Source: Pseudacidovorax sp. (GTDB lineage: Bacteria; Pseudomonadota; Gammaproteobacteria; Burkholderiales; Burkholderiaceae_C). From it: a DNA stretch of 64,000 bases. Made by a program: the position numbers and the translations under genes. The notes under the pieces were generated by a model. That model made no database searches. It worked only from the letters and a program-made list of their open reading frames with translations, and was not told where the DNA came from. The stretch is taken from NCBI RefSeq assembly GCF_017991995.1, contig NZ_JAGOPN010000011.1:62001-126000 (forward strand), given 5' to 3'. This document shows, in pieces, positions 1 to 8,546 of this stretch (positions within the stretch are counted from its first letter, which is position 1; the number at the start of each line of letters is the position of its first letter).

Positions 1-789
1 ACCGTGGTGACCGACCTGCGGGCGGTGGATGGGGTGACCCGCTTCCTGGTCTTCGACCATACGCTGAACCGGCGGCGCGCCGGACGCACCGCGCAGCGGC
101 TGGTGGAGATCGACACCTACCGCATGATGGCCCTGCTGAGCCTGCCGCTGGCGATGCGCCGCATGGGAGAACTGGGCGGGGAGGAAGCCCAGCTCGCGTC
201 GCTGATGGAGCGCTTTCGCGGCGCGGCCGACGGCGACGAAGCCCTGCTCGGGGAGCTGGTGGATCTCGCGGCGCGCGTGGAGCATGCGCTGGCCGACCAC
301 GGCGCCCGCTTCTCCGCCACCCGGGCCTACGGCGGCATCGTGGACCGGCGCATGGCGGAGCTGCGCGAGGTGGTGGTGCCGGGGCTGCAGCCGCTGTCGG
401 AGTTCCTGGACCGGCGTTTCCGCCCGGCGGTCGAGAGCTGCGCGGCGACGGCCGCGCGCCAGGCGGAACTGTCCGGGCGCATCGCCCGCGCCGCGCAGCT
501 CCTGCAGACACGATCCGAGGTGGAGCGCGAGCGCCAGAACCAGGCCCTGCTCGCCTCGCTGGACCGGCGTCAGGGCATGCAGCTGCGGCTGCAGGAGACG
601 GTGGAGGGACTGTCCGTCATCGCGATGAGCTACTACGGTGTGGGTCTCGCGGCCTATGCCCTCAAGCCCTTGGCCAAGGCATTGGCCATCAACGAGGTTT
701 GGTTGGTCGGCGCGCTGGTGCCGGTGGTGGTGCTGGTGGTGATGTGGAACCTGCGGCGCCTGCGACGCCATCTCGCCGCGGCGCACTGA
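1..789 (+). CDS. DUF3422 family protein, C-terminal part (cut by window start)
   Basis: The reading frame is open at base 1, so the N-terminus lies outside the window; about 262 residues are visible. The sequence resembles the C-terminal part of DUF3422 proteins, a family of unknown function found in proteobacteria. Two hydrophobic stretches near the C-terminus (about residues 201-222 and 230-248 of the visible part) look like a membrane hairpin, followed by a basic tail rich in Arg. The middle is helical with many Arg and Glu. It precedes the hydrogenase genes on the same strand, but a 233-bp gap with its own promoter separates them, so a functional link is not implied. Family assignment is from memory of the sequence pattern. 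Confidence 0.75.
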   Translation, partial: TVVTDLRAVDGVTRFLVFDHTLNRRRAGRTAQRLVEIDTYRMMALLSLPLAMRRMGELGGEEAQLASLMERFRGAADGDEALLGELVDLAARVEHALADHGARFSATRAYGGIVDRRMAELREVVVPGLQPLSEFLDRRFRPAVESCAATAARQAELSGRIARAAQLLQTRSEVERERQNQALLASLDRRQGMQLRLQETVEGLSVIAMSYYGVGLAAYALKPLAKALAINEVWLVGALVPVVVLVVMWNLRRLRRHLAAAH

Positions 790-791
790 CG

Positions 792-810
792 CTGGAAGCC
801 GGCCTTCCAG
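792..810 (+). terminator. Hairpin just after the DUF3422 stop codon
   Basis: A 7-bp perfect inverted repeat (CTGGAAG / CTTCCAG) with a 5-nt loop begins three bases after the stop codon. No T-run follows, so this is at best a weak or Rho-assisted terminator. Its position at the gene end is the main argument. Confidence 0.3.
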
Positions 811-939
811 TGTGTCGCAGCGATCGGAAGCAGGGCTTTCGGTGACCGGTGCGCGCGAAGACGCACGCGCGCTTCCTGTTTCAGCGTTTTCAACGGGTTA
901 ACAGCGCCCGTTCGGTGTTTTCCCTGAGCGCCCTGGAGT

Positions 940-955
940 TGGCCCGCGACTTGTA
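940..955 (+). promoter_or_regulatory. Candidate sigma-54 promoter of the hydrogenase operon
   Basis: TGGCCC-N5-TTGTA matches the -24/-12 consensus TGGCAC-N5-TTGCW except for one base in each element, with the correct spacing. It lies 68 bp upstream of the hoxK start codon, giving an untranslated leader of roughly 55-60 nt. The cluster encodes HoxA, an NtrC-family activator with the sigma-54 contact motif GAFTGA, and hox structural operons in Cupriavidus use sigma-54. The upstream GC-rich region (811-939) could hold HoxA or IHF sites, but I cannot identify them. Confidence 0.7.
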
Positions 956-1022
956 AGAAGCCTCTTACCGCCGAGGAGCGGTCCCACGACGAGGCCCGAA
1001 CAGGTCAAGGAGACAAGCCCAG

Positions 1023-2111
1023 ATGGAAACCTTCTACGAGGTCATGCGCCGGCAAGGCATCTCGCGCCGCAGCCTGCTGAAGTACTGCTCGCTCACCGCC
1101 ACGTCGCTGGGCCTGGGCCCGGCCTTCGTGCCGCAGATCGCCCATGCCATGGAGACCAAGCCCCGCACGCCGGTGCTGTGGCTGCACGGCCTGGAATGCA
1201 CCTGCTGCTCCGAGTCCTTCATCCGCTCCGCGCACCCGCTCGCCAAGGACGTGGTGCTGTCCATGATCTCACTGGACTACGACGACACGCTGATGGCCGC
1301 CGCCGGCCACCAGGCCGAGGCCATCCTCGAAGAGATCATGACCAAGTACAAGGGCAACTACATCCTGGCCGTGGAGGGCAACCCGCCGCTCAACCAGGAC
1401 GGCATGAGCTGCATCATCGGCGGCAAGCCCTTCATCGACCAGCTGAAGCACGTCGCCAAGGACGCCAAGGCCATCATCAGCTGGGGCTCCTGCGCGAGCT
1501 GGGGCTGCGTGCAGGCCGCCAAGCCCAACCCGACGCAGGCCACACCCGTCCACAAGGTCATCTTCGACAAGCCCATCATCAAGGTGCCGGGCTGCCCGCC
1601 CATCGCCGAGGTGATGACGGGCGTGATCACCTACATGCTGACCTTCGACCGCATCCCCGAGCTGGACCGCCAGGGCCGCCCGAAGATGTTCTACAGCCAG
1701 CGCATCCACGACAAGTGCTATCGCCGGCCGCACTTCGACGCGGGTCAGTTCGTCGAGGCCTTCGACGACGAGTCCGCGCGCAAGGGCTACTGCCTCTACA
1801 AGGTCGGCTGCAAGGGCCCGACGACGTACAACGCCTGCTCCACCGTGCAGTGGAACGAGGGCACGAGCTTCCCGATCAAGGCCGGCCATGGCTGCATCGG
1901 CTGCTCGGAGGACGGCTTCTGGGACAAGGGCTCGTTCTACAACCGGCTGACCGACATCCACCAGTTCGGCGTCGAGGCCAATGCCGACAAGGTCGGTGCC
2001 ACGGCTGCCAGCGTGGTGGGGGCCGCCGCGGTGGCCCACGCCGCCGCCTCGGCCATCAAGCGCGCCGCGCAGAAGCGCGAGCAGAGCAAGGACACGACCT
2101 CCAGGGTCTGA
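1023..2111 (+). CDS. hoxK: Membrane-bound [NiFe]-hydrogenase small subunit HoxK
   Basis: This is the electron-transfer subunit of the periplasm-facing uptake hydrogenase. It carries three Fe-S clusters from the active site to cytochrome b. The 362-residue precursor has a twin-arginine signal (SRRSLLK, residues 14-20) and probable cleavage after residue 42 (HA before METKP). Relative to the mature protein, cysteines fall at 17, 19, 20, 115, 120 and 149 (precursor 59, 61, 62, 157, 162, 191). That is the six-cysteine set that binds the [4Fe-3S] proximal cluster of O2-tolerant enzymes. The C-terminal helix (about 320-345) is the expected membrane anchor. An AAGGAG ribosome site at 1007-1012 supports the ATG start. 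hoxG follows after 17 bp. Confidence 0.97.
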   Translation: METFYEVMRRQGISRRSLLKYCSLTATSLGLGPAFVPQIAHAMETKPRTPVLWLHGLECTCCSESFIRSAHPLAKDVVLSMISLDYDDTLMAAAGHQAEAILEEIMTKYKGNYILAVEGNPPLNQDGMSCIIGGKPFIDQLKHVAKDAKAIISWGSCASWGCVQAAKPNPTQATPVHKVIFDKPIIKVPGCPPIAEVMTGVITYMLTFDRIPELDRQGRPKMFYSQRIHDKCYRRPHFDAGQFVEAFDDESARKGYCLYKVGCKGPTTYNACSTVQWNEGTSFPIKAGHGCIGCSEDGFWDKGSFYNRLTDIHQFGVEANADKVGATAASVVGAAAVAHAAASAIKRAAQKREQSKDTTSRV

Positions 2112-2128
2112 GACGGAGACGACACGAC

Positions 2129-3985
2129 ATGGGTGCCTACGAAACTCAAGGCTTCAAGATGGACAACTCCGGGCGGCGCATCGTCGTCGACCCGGTGACC
2201 CGCATCGAGGGCCACATGCGCTGCGAGGTCAACGTCGACAGCAACAACGTGATCCGCAATGCCGTCTCCACCGGCACGATGTGGCGCGGCCTGGAGGTCA
2301 TCCTCAAGGGCCGCGACCCGCGCGATGCCTGGGCCTTCGTGGAGCGCATCTGCGGCGTGTGCACCGGCTGCCACGCGCTGACGTCGGTGCGGGCGGTGGA
2401 GGACGCGCTGGGCATCACCATCCCCAAGAACGCCTACCTGATCCGCGAGATCATGGCCAAGACGCTGCAGGTGCACGACCATGCCGTGCACTTCTACCAC
2501 CTGCATGCACTGGACTGGGTGGACGTGGTCTCGGCCCTGAAGGCCGACCCCAGGAAGACCAGCGAGCTGCAGCAGACGGTGTCGCCTTCGCATCCGCTGT
2601 CCTCGCCCGGCTACTTCCGCGACATCCAGAACCGGCTGAAGAAGTTCGTCGACAGCGGCCAGCTCGGTCCCTTCATGAACGGCTACTGGGGCAGCAAGGC
2701 CTATGTGCTGCCGCCCGAGGCCAACCTGATGGCCGTGACCCACTACCTGGAGGCGCTGGACCTGCAGAAGGAATGGGTCAAGGTGCACACCATCTTCGGC
2801 GGCAAGAATCCGCACCCGAACTACCTGGTCGGCGGCGTGCCCTGCGCCATCAACCTCGACGGCACCGGGGCCGCGGGCGCACCGATCAACATGGAGCGCC
2901 TGAACTTCGTCGAGGCCCGCATCCGGGAGATGATCGAGTTCAACAACAACGTCTACATCCCGGACGTGCTGGCCATCGGCACCCTCTACAAGCAGGCCGG
3001 CTGGCTGCATGGCGGGGGCCTGTCGGCCACCAACGTGATGGACTACGGCACCTACGAGAAGGTCATGGGCCAGGCCGCCACCCAGCAACTGCCGGGCGGC
3101 GCCATCATCGGAGGCAACTGGGACGAGATCCTGCCCGTGGACCCGCGCGACCCCGAGCAGGTGCAGGAGTTCGTGGCCCACAGCTGGTACAAGTACGCCG
3201 ACGAGACCAAGGGCCTGCACCCCTGGGACGGCGTCACCGAACCCAATTACCAGCTCGGCGCGGGCACCAAGGGCACCCGCACCAACATCCAGGAGCTGGA
3301 CGAGAGCGCCAAGTACTCCTGGATCAAGTCGCCGCGCTGGCGCGGCCACGCGGTGGAGGTGGGGCCGCTGTCGCGCTACATCCTGGGCTATGCGCATGCG
3401 CTCAAGGGCCACAAGTACTCCCAGCGCGTGAAGGAGCAGGTCGAAAGCTCCGCACGCATCATCAACACCGACTTCCCCAAGGCCCTGGGCCTGCCGACGA
3501 CGGCCTACACGGCCAAGCAGCTGCTGCCCACCACCATCGGCCGCACGCTGGCGCGTGCGCTGGAATCCCAGTACTGCGGCGAGATGATGCTGGCCGACTA
3601 CCAGGAGCTCATCGGCAACATCAAGGCCGGCGACACGGCCACCGCCAACGTCGAGAAGTGGGACCCGGCCACCTGGCCCAAGGAAGCGAAAGGCGTCGGC
3701 ACGGTGGCCGCGCCGCGCGGCGCGCTGGGCCACTGGATCCGCATCAAGGACGGCCGCATCGAAAACTACCAGTGCGTGGTGCCCACCACCTGGAACGGCT
3801 CGCCGCGCGACACCAAGGGCCAGATCGGCGCCTTCGAGGCCAGCCTGATGAACACGCCCATGGTCAACCCCGAGCAGCCGGTCGAGATCCTGCGCACGCT
3901 GCATTCCTTCGACCCGTGCCTCGCCTGCTCCACGCATGTGATGAGCCCGGACGGCCAGGAACTCACCAGCGTCAAGGTTCGTTGA
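2129..3985 (+). CDS. hoxG: Membrane-bound [NiFe]-hydrogenase large subunit HoxG
   Basis: This is the catalytic subunit that holds the NiFe(CN)2CO centre and splits H2. It has 618 residues, the same length as Cupriavidus HoxG. The nickel ligands are visible as RICGVCTGC (Cys75, Cys78) and DPCLAC (Cys597, Cys600). A 15-residue C-terminal extension follows His603 (STH then VMSPDG). This is the peptide removed by the maturation protease HoxM after nickel insertion. The ATG at 2129 gives the canonical N-terminus; an upstream in-frame extension overlapping hoxK was rejected. It is exported together with HoxK by the Tat signal on HoxK. Confidence 0.97.
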   Translation: MGAYETQGFKMDNSGRRIVVDPVTRIEGHMRCEVNVDSNNVIRNAVSTGTMWRGLEVILKGRDPRDAWAFVERICGVCTGCHALTSVRAVEDALGITIPKNAYLIREIMAKTLQVHDHAVHFYHLHALDWVDVVSALKADPRKTSELQQTVSPSHPLSSPGYFRDIQNRLKKFVDSGQLGPFMNGYWGSKAYVLPPEANLMAVTHYLEALDLQKEWVKVHTIFGGKNPHPNYLVGGVPCAINLDGTGAAGAPINMERLNFVEARIREMIEFNNNVYIPDVLAIGTLYKQAGWLHGGGLSATNVMDYGTYEKVMGQAATQQLPGGAIIGGNWDEILPVDPRDPEQVQEFVAHSWYKYADETKGLHPWDGVTEPNYQLGAGTKGTRTNIQELDESAKYSWIKSPRWRGHAVEVGPLSRYILGYAHALKGHKYSQRVKEQVESSARIINTDFPKALGLPTTAYTAKQLLPTTIGRTLARALESQYCGEMMLADYQELIGNIKAGDTATANVEKWDPATWPKEAKGVGTVAAPRGALGHWIRIKDGRIENYQCVVPTTWNGSPRDTKGQIGAFEASLMNTPMVNPEQPVEILRTLHSFDPCLACSTHVMSPDGQELTSVKVR

Positions 3986-4008
3986 CCCCCAGGAACAGGA
4001 GACACACG

Positions 4009-4617
4009 ATGCAACGCATGAACAAGAAGGCCTGCCGGTGCGGCCTGGCCCTGCTGGCCCTGGCCGCGGCGGGGGCCGCCCAGGCCCACCCCGGACATGG
4101 CACGGAGAGCTTCGTCGACGGCCTGGCCCATCCCTTCTCCGGGCTCGACCACCTGTTGGCCATGCTCGCGGTGGGCCTGTGGTCGGCGGCGGCCCTGCCG
4201 GCCGGTCGACGCCTGGCCGGCCCCGCCGTCTTCCTGGCCATGCTGCTCGTGGGCGCGGCGCTGCCGCAGTCCGGGGTGCAGTTGCCGGGTGTGGAAGCGG
4301 GTGTCGCGCTGAGCGTGGTCGCCCTGGGCGTGCTGATGATCGCGGCCCGCTCGGCGGCGCTGCGCCTGCCTGTTCCGGCAGGCCTCTCGCTGGTGGGCAT
4401 GGCCGGGCTGCTGCATGGCATGGCCCACGGTGCCGAGTTGCAGGCGGGCCATTCCTTCGCGGGTTACGCGCTCGGCTTCATGACGGCGTCGGCCCTGCTG
4501 CACGGGGTCGGCCTCGGGCTGGGCAATCGGCTGCAGTCGGGGCGCGGATGGGCATGGCGGGCGACGGCGGGCCTGATGGGTCTCAGCGGCATGGCCCTGC
4601 TGGTCGGGCGCCTCTGA
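4009..4617 (+). CDS. hupE: HupE/UreJ family nickel permease
   Basis: This is a small inner-membrane protein of the HupE/UreJ family, members of which import nickel for hydrogenase or urease. The 202-residue protein has a cleavable signal peptide (hydrophobic stretch about 12-26, AQA before HPGHG). About six further hydrophobic segments follow. The family motif around HPFSGLDHLLAM and a histidine-rich segment (LLHGMAHGAE) are visible as likely metal ligands. It sits between hoxG and hoxZ with 23-25 bp gaps, so it is co-transcribed with the structural genes. In the Cupriavidus megaplasmid locus hoxZ follows hoxG directly, so this is an insertion relative to that order. Confidence 0.9.
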   Translation: MQRMNKKACRCGLALLALAAAGAAQAHPGHGTESFVDGLAHPFSGLDHLLAMLAVGLWSAAALPAGRRLAGPAVFLAMLLVGAALPQSGVQLPGVEAGVALSVVALGVLMIAARSAALRLPVPAGLSLVGMAGLLHGMAHGAELQAGHSFAGYALGFMTASALLHGVGLGLGNRLQSGRGWAWRATAGLMGLSGMALLVGRL

Positions 4618-4642
4618 GCAGGCCACCACAGGAGCGCACACC

Positions 4643-5377
4643 ATGTCCGACACCACCACCCACCACGGGCTGAGCCGCGAGGACATCACCAATGCCCGCG
4701 AGGTCGCCGCGGCACCTTCGCTCAAGTCGGTTTACGTGTATGAGGCGCCGGTGCGCATCTGGCACTGGGTCAACGCCGCCGCCATCACGGTTCTCGCGGT
4801 GACGGGCTATTTCATCGGCTCGCCGCTGCCCACGCAGCCCGGCGAGGCCAGCGCCAACTTTCTCATGGGCTACATCCGCTTTGCCCACTTCGCCGCCGGC
4901 TATGTGCTGGCGGTGGGACTCATCGGCCGCATCTACTGGGCACTGGTGGGCAACCACCATGCCCGCGAACTCTTCTGGGTGCCGCTGTTCCAGCGTGCCT
5001 ACTGGGTCGAGATGTGGGGCATGGTGAAGTGGTACGCCTTCGTCGCCGCCCGACCCGGGCGCTACGTGGGCCACAACCCGCTGGCGCGCTTCGCGATGTT
5101 CTTCGGCTTCTTCCTGCTGACGCTGTTCATGATCATCACCGGCTTTGCGCTGTATGCCGAAGGGGCGCAGCGCGACTCCTGGCAGGACCGGCTGTTCGGC
5201 TGGGTCATCCCGCTGTTCGGCCAGTCGCAGGACGTGCACACCTGGCATCACGTGGGCATGTGGGCGCTGATCTGCTTCATCATCCTGCACGTCTACGCCG
5301 CCATCCGCGAAGACATCATGGGCCGCTCCAGCATCGTGAGCACCATGATCTCGGGCCACCGGACCTTCAAGGATTGA
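4643..5377 (+). CDS. hoxZ: Ni/Fe-hydrogenase b-type cytochrome subunit HoxZ
   Basis: This is a di-haem cytochrome b of 244 residues that anchors the HoxKG dimer to the membrane and passes electrons to quinone. Four hydrophobic helices are visible. Histidines suited to haem ligation occur in RIWHWVN (helix 1), FAHFAAGY (helix 2), and near the C-terminus in HTWHHVGMW and IILHVYAA. The N-terminal 25 residues are a soluble extension. The start follows a CAGGAGCG ribosome site. The gene is 25 bp after hupE and 7 bp before hoxM. Confidence 0.96.
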   Translation: MSDTTTHHGLSREDITNAREVAAAPSLKSVYVYEAPVRIWHWVNAAAITVLAVTGYFIGSPLPTQPGEASANFLMGYIRFAHFAAGYVLAVGLIGRIYWALVGNHHARELFWVPLFQRAYWVEMWGMVKWYAFVAARPGRYVGHNPLARFAMFFGFFLLTLFMIITGFALYAEGAQRDSWQDRLFGWVIPLFGQSQDVHTWHHVGMWALICFIILHVYAAIREDIMGRSSIVSTMISGHRTFKD

Positions 5378-5384
5378 AAGGGCC

Positions 5385-6062
5385 ATGCGCCCGCCCTACG
5401 CCACTGCGCCCGAAGGCGCCCGTCACCCCTCGGGTGACACCTCCGAGACGATCTGCGTGCTGGGCATCGGCAACGTGCTCTGGGCCGACGAGGGCTTCGG
5501 CGTGCGCTGCATCGAGGCGCTGCAGCAGCGCTACGAGTTCGCGCCCCAGGTGCAGCTCATCGACGGCGGCACTCAGGGCCTGTACCTGGTGCAGCACGTG
5601 CAGCAGGCCCGCCGGCTGATGATCTTCGACGCCATCGACTACGGCCTGGCACCGGGCGAGCTCAAGCTCGTCGAGAACGACGACGTGCCGCGCTTCATGG
5701 GCGCCAAGAAGATGAGCCTGCACCAGACCGGCTTCCAGGAGGTGCTGATGCTGGCTCTGCTGACCGAGAAGTACCCCGACGAGGTGCTGCTGATCGGGTG
5801 CCAGCCCGAGGAGATCGAGGACTACGGCGGCAGCCTGCGGCCGGCGGTCCGGCAGGCGCTGGAGGATGCGCTGGCGCTGGGTGTGGACACGCTGCGCCGC
5901 TGGGGCGCGCAACCGGTTCCGCGCGAGCGTCCGCTGAGTGAGGTCGAAAGCGTCACCTTCGCCGAGTTGTCCCTGGGCCGCTACGAGGCAGAGCGCCCGC
6001 CCGAGGAGGTGGCCTGCCGCACCGGCGACGAACGCTTCATGCCCGCGCGGGAGGCGTCCTGA
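5385..6062 (+). CDS. hoxM: Hydrogenase maturation endopeptidase HoxM
   Basis: This is a HyaD/HupD-family protease that removes the C-terminal peptide of HoxG once nickel is bound. The 225-residue protein has the family opening GIGNVLWADEGFGVR, with the Glu that contacts nickel, and a second conserved acid in DAIDYG. A histidine in MSLHQTGFQE matches the third metal-binding position. It is slightly longer than typical members (about 200 residues) because of a low-complexity N-terminal extension of about 20 residues and a longer tail. A later start cannot be excluded. It is tightly packed: 7 bp after hoxZ and 2 bp before hoxL. Confidence 0.94.
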   Translation: MRPPYATAPEGARHPSGDTSETICVLGIGNVLWADEGFGVRCIEALQQRYEFAPQVQLIDGGTQGLYLVQHVQQARRLMIFDAIDYGLAPGELKLVENDDVPRFMGAKKMSLHQTGFQEVLMLALLTEKYPDEVLLIGCQPEEIEDYGGSLRPAVRQALEDALALGVDTLRRWGAQPVPRERPLSEVESVTFAELSLGRYEAERPPEEVACRTGDERFMPAREAS

Positions 6063-6064
6063 CC

Positions 6065-6391
6065 ATGTGCATCGGCATTCCCATGCAGGTGCTGTCCCTC
6101 GAACCCGGCCATGCGCTGTGCGACGGCCGCGGCGAGCGCCGCCGCGTGCGCACCGCGCTGGTCGGCGACCCCTGGCCCGGCGACTGGCTGCTGGTGTTCC
6201 TGGACAGCGCGCAGGAGCGCATCTCGCCCGAGCGCGCCGCCGAGGTCAACGCCACCCTGGACCTGCTGGCCGCAGTGCAGGCCGGCGATGGCGGCGACCG
6301 GGACGCGGCTTTCGCCCTGCCTTCGCAACTGAGCGCCGCCGATCTCTCGGCGTTGACCGGCGCCACCCCCATCACGGAAACGCACCCATGA
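6065..6391 (+). CDS. hoxL: HypC/HupF-family hydrogenase chaperone HoxL
   Basis: This is a HypC-like chaperone specific to the membrane-bound hydrogenase. The 108-residue protein starts MCIGIPMQV, which carries the essential N-terminal Cys2 of the family used to hold the Fe(CN)2CO unit or precursor. A longer C-terminal tail than HypC (about 30 residues) is typical of HoxL/HupF. HypC itself is encoded separately at 12077. The stop codon overlaps the hoxO start (ATGA), indicating translational coupling. Confidence 0.93.
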   Translation: MCIGIPMQVLSLEPGHALCDGRGERRRVRTALVGDPWPGDWLLVFLDSAQERISPERAAEVNATLDLLAAVQAGDGGDRDAAFALPSQLSAADLSALTGATPITETHP

Positions 6392-6876
6392 GTACCGAAT
6401 CCCTGCTGAGCCTGCCGGTACAGGCTCCCCAATCCGTGCCGGACACCGCGCCGCTGGTCAGCCGCCTGGCCGAATCATGCGGCGCCACCTGGGTGGACGC
6501 CGACACCATCGACGCCTGGGCGGCGCTGGGGGGCGACCGCGTCGTGCTCCTCGCCGGCGACCCGGTGCGCCATCCGGAAGGACTGGATGTGGCCGTGGTG
6601 CTGCCCGAACTGCAGCGCAGCCTGCCGGGCCGCTTCGAGGTCGGCGTCGTCCGGCGCCACGAGGAGGAGGCGCTGGCCCGCCGCTTCGGCTCGCATCGCT
6701 GGCCAACGCTGCTCTTCCTGCGCGATGGTCAGTATGTGACGACGCTGCCCGGCATGCACGACTGGGAGGTCTTCCTGCGCAAGACCGAAGAGGCCCTGGC
6801 CGCTCCCGTCTCGCGGCCGCCGGGCATCGGCATTCCCCTTGTGGCCGCCGCGACGAACGGCGATGGCTGCCATTGA
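6388..6876 (+). CDS. hoxO: HyaE/HoxO thioredoxin-like hydrogenase chaperone
   Basis: This is a 162-residue HyaE/HupG-family protein with a thioredoxin-like fold (WPTLLFLRDGQYV is the typical strand after the cis-Pro). It has no CxxC redox motif, as expected for HyaE. Members act as chaperones of the small-subunit precursor with its Tat signal and help build the Fe-S clusters of O2-tolerant enzymes. Start and stop are fixed by the ATGA overlap with hoxL and by the 20-bp gap to hoxQ. The C-terminal segment after about residue 140 is variable. Confidence 0.9.
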   Translation: MSTESLLSLPVQAPQSVPDTAPLVSRLAESCGATWVDADTIDAWAALGGDRVVLLAGDPVRHPEGLDVAVVLPELQRSLPGRFEVGVVRRHEEEALARRFGSHRWPTLLFLRDGQYVTTLPGMHDWEVFLRKTEEALAAPVSRPPGIGIPLVAAATNGDGCH

Positions 6877-6896
6877 ACCCTGACTCCGGACGCCCC

Positions 6897-7763
6897 ATGA
6901 AAGACTTCCCCATCCCCGTGCGCAGCATCGGCCCCGGCAGCCAGGTCGAGGACGAGGTGCTCGACTACATGCCCATGCCTCAGGGCATGGAGACCTTCCG
7001 CGCGCCGCGGATGCCGGAACCCGAGGAACTCGCCGGCCGCGAGCGTGCCCATGCGGCGTTGCGCGAGGCACTGGCCCAGCTGGAGACCGTCTGCCAGGGC
7101 GCCGGCAACCGCCAGGTCGACCTGGCTGGCCTCGACGCTGCCGACCTCGCGCTGGTGAACCAGGTGCTCGGCGAGGGTGAGGTCAGCGCCGTGGTGCATG
7201 CGGCCGACGAAGCCGGGCATGTCGTTCAGGTGCAGGAGGCGGTGTTCGCCGGTGTCTGGCGCGTGGTGACGACGGCGCATGGCCGTGTGCTGTCCGACAT
7301 GATCGAGCTCGGTCCCATCCCCGAGGTGCTCAAGCTTGCGGCCCGCCAGGACGTGGACCCGGTGGTGCCGCACTGGCAGGGCGAGCTGCCCCCCAACGTG
7401 CAGAACGCCCCGGCCCTGCTCGCCGAGATCGAGGACCAATGGCGCCTGTGGCACCCGGGCCAGGCGGCCCATGTGGTCAACCTCACGCTGCTGCCCATGT
7501 CGGTGGAGGACATCGGCTTTCTCGACCACCACCTGGGCACCGGCCGCGTGCTCATCCTGTCGCGCGGCTATGGCAACTGCCGCATCACCAACACGCTGCG
7601 GCCCCACACCTGGCGGGTCGTCTACTACAACTCGCAGGACGTGGTCATCCTGAACACCGTGGAGATCAGCGAACTCCCGGAGGTGGCCCAGGCGGCCGCC
7701 GAGGATCTCGCGGACTCGCTGGAGCGCCTGACGGAAGTGCTGGCATGGGTGGAGCACGCATGA
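6897..7763 (+). CDS. hoxQ: HyaF/HupH-family hydrogenase assembly protein HoxQ
   Basis: This is a 288-residue HyaF/HupH-family protein that works with HoxO on small-subunit assembly. Characteristic segments are ELPPNVQNAPALLAEIEDQW in the middle and GYGNCRITNT, with a conserved Cys, in the C-terminal half. The ATG at 6897 begins the conserved MKDFPIPV segment; longer in-frame extensions lie inside hoxO. Its stop overlaps the start of a 30-codon open frame that leads to hoxR. Confidence 0.93.
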   Translation: MKDFPIPVRSIGPGSQVEDEVLDYMPMPQGMETFRAPRMPEPEELAGRERAHAALREALAQLETVCQGAGNRQVDLAGLDAADLALVNQVLGEGEVSAVVHAADEAGHVVQVQEAVFAGVWRVVTTAHGRVLSDMIELGPIPEVLKLAARQDVDPVVPHWQGELPPNVQNAPALLAEIEDQWRLWHPGQAAHVVNLTLLPMSVEDIGFLDHHLGTGRVLILSRGYGNCRITNTLRPHTWRVVYYNSQDVVILNTVEISELPEVAQAAAEDLADSLERLTEVLAWVEHA

Positions 7764-7852
7764 CCGCGTTCCGGGCGGCGCTGCGTCTCCCTGCCGGCAC
7801 CCATGCCCTCGGGGCGACGGACGTCGCCGAGGCAGGCGAGGGACGCCCATGA
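7760..7852 (+). CDS. Possible 30-codon linker ORF between hoxQ and hoxR
   Basis: An open frame of 30 codons overlaps the hoxQ stop by ATGA and its own stop overlaps the hoxR start by ATGA. No family is recognisable, and the composition (Ala, Gly, Arg-rich) is that of any GC-rich frame. It could be a real coupling peptide, a decayed gene, or chance. Without it, ribosomes leaving hoxQ would have to re-initiate 85 bp downstream, whereas the neighbouring hoxL-hoxO, hoxR-hoxT and hoxT-hoxV junctions are 4-bp ATGA overlaps. Confidence 0.25.
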   Translation: MTAFRAALRLPAGTHALGATDVAEAGEGRP

Positions 7853-8061
7853 GCTTCGAGGGCAGCTACCTGGGCGATGCCGCGCGGCTGCCGGCCGACG
7901 CGCGGCTGGAGTGCAAGATCTGCTGGTGGGTCTACGACCCGGCCCTGGGCGACGAGGTCTGGCAGGTGCCGCCCGGCACCGCCTTCGCCGAGCTGCCGGC
8001 CTGGTGGCGCTGCCCACAGTGCGATGGCGATGCAGAGCAGTTCATGGTGCTGTCGCCATGA
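7849..8061 (+). CDS. hoxR: Rubredoxin HoxR
   Basis: This is a 70-residue rubredoxin with two CxxC motifs (CKIC at 22-25 and CPQC at 55-58) that bind a single iron. Aromatic residues WWVYDP follow the first motif as is usual. HoxR/HupI rubredoxins in hydrogenase operons are needed for correct Fe-S cluster state of the small subunit under air. The stop overlaps the hoxT start (ATGA). The N-terminal extension of about 20 residues before the first CxxC is typical of HoxR. Confidence 0.95.
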   Translation: MSFEGSYLGDAARLPADARLECKICWWVYDPALGDEVWQVPPGTAFAELPAWWRCPQCDGDAEQFMVLSP

Positions 8062-8546
8062 CCGAGCTGGCGGCGCGTGTGCAGGCCCTGGTGGCGCTGT
8101 TCCGCCACGTCGAGCGCACCCGCATGGCAGGTGTGCCGGTGCTCAACGCCGCCCTGCAGGTCGAGGCCGTGGGCTTCGAGCCCGTGCCGGCCGAGCCGGA
8201 CGAGCCCCCCGCTGCGGTGGGCGTGCTGCTGACGCCCTGGTTCATGAACCTCGTGTGGCTGCCGCTACAGCCCGACGCTCGGGCCGACCGGGTGGGGCAG
8301 GGCAGGGTGAGGGCCGTGGGCGCCACGCGCTTCGAGTTCATCGGCGCCCACGCACCCGGACTGGGCGCCTACGAGGCCTGCTCGTTGGCATCGCCGATGT
8401 TCGCGTTCCCCGACCAGGCCCAGGCCCGTGCCACCGCCCGGGCGGTCCTGGCCGATTTGCGGCTGGCCGCGCCCCCCGCCCCGCCCGTTGCTCAAGGCCG
8501 CCGCGGCTTCCTGCTCGGCCGCTCGGCCGTGGAGACGCGGCCATGA
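8058..8546 (+). CDS. hoxT: HybE/HupJ-family hydrogenase assembly chaperone HoxT
   Basis: This is a 162-residue protein of the HupJ/HybE family. The diagnostic segment is GVLLTPWFMNLVWLP, with ACSLASPMFAFP further on. Family members bind Tat signals or precursor subunits and act in cofactor insertion and export proofreading. The start is set by the ATGA overlap with hoxR, and the end overlaps hoxV the same way, so hoxR, hoxT and hoxV are translationally coupled. Confidence 0.92.
   Translation: MTELAARVQALVALFRHVERTRMAGVPVLNAALQVEAVGFEPVPAEPDEPPAAVGVLLTPWFMNLVWLPLQPDARADRVGQGRVRAVGATRFEFIGAHAPGLGAYEACSLASPMFAFPDQAQARATARAVLADLRLAAPPAPPVAQGRRGFLLGRSAVETRP

Noticed and set aside
1178-2128. Upstream extension of the hoxG frame
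   Set aside because: It lies inside hoxK and encodes Arg/Pro-rich sequence. The ATG at 2129 starts the known HoxG N-terminus.
1937-3937. 666-residue antisense frame opposite hoxG
   Set aside because: hoxG is unmistakable on the + strand, and the antisense product is low-complexity Val/Leu/His/Gly.
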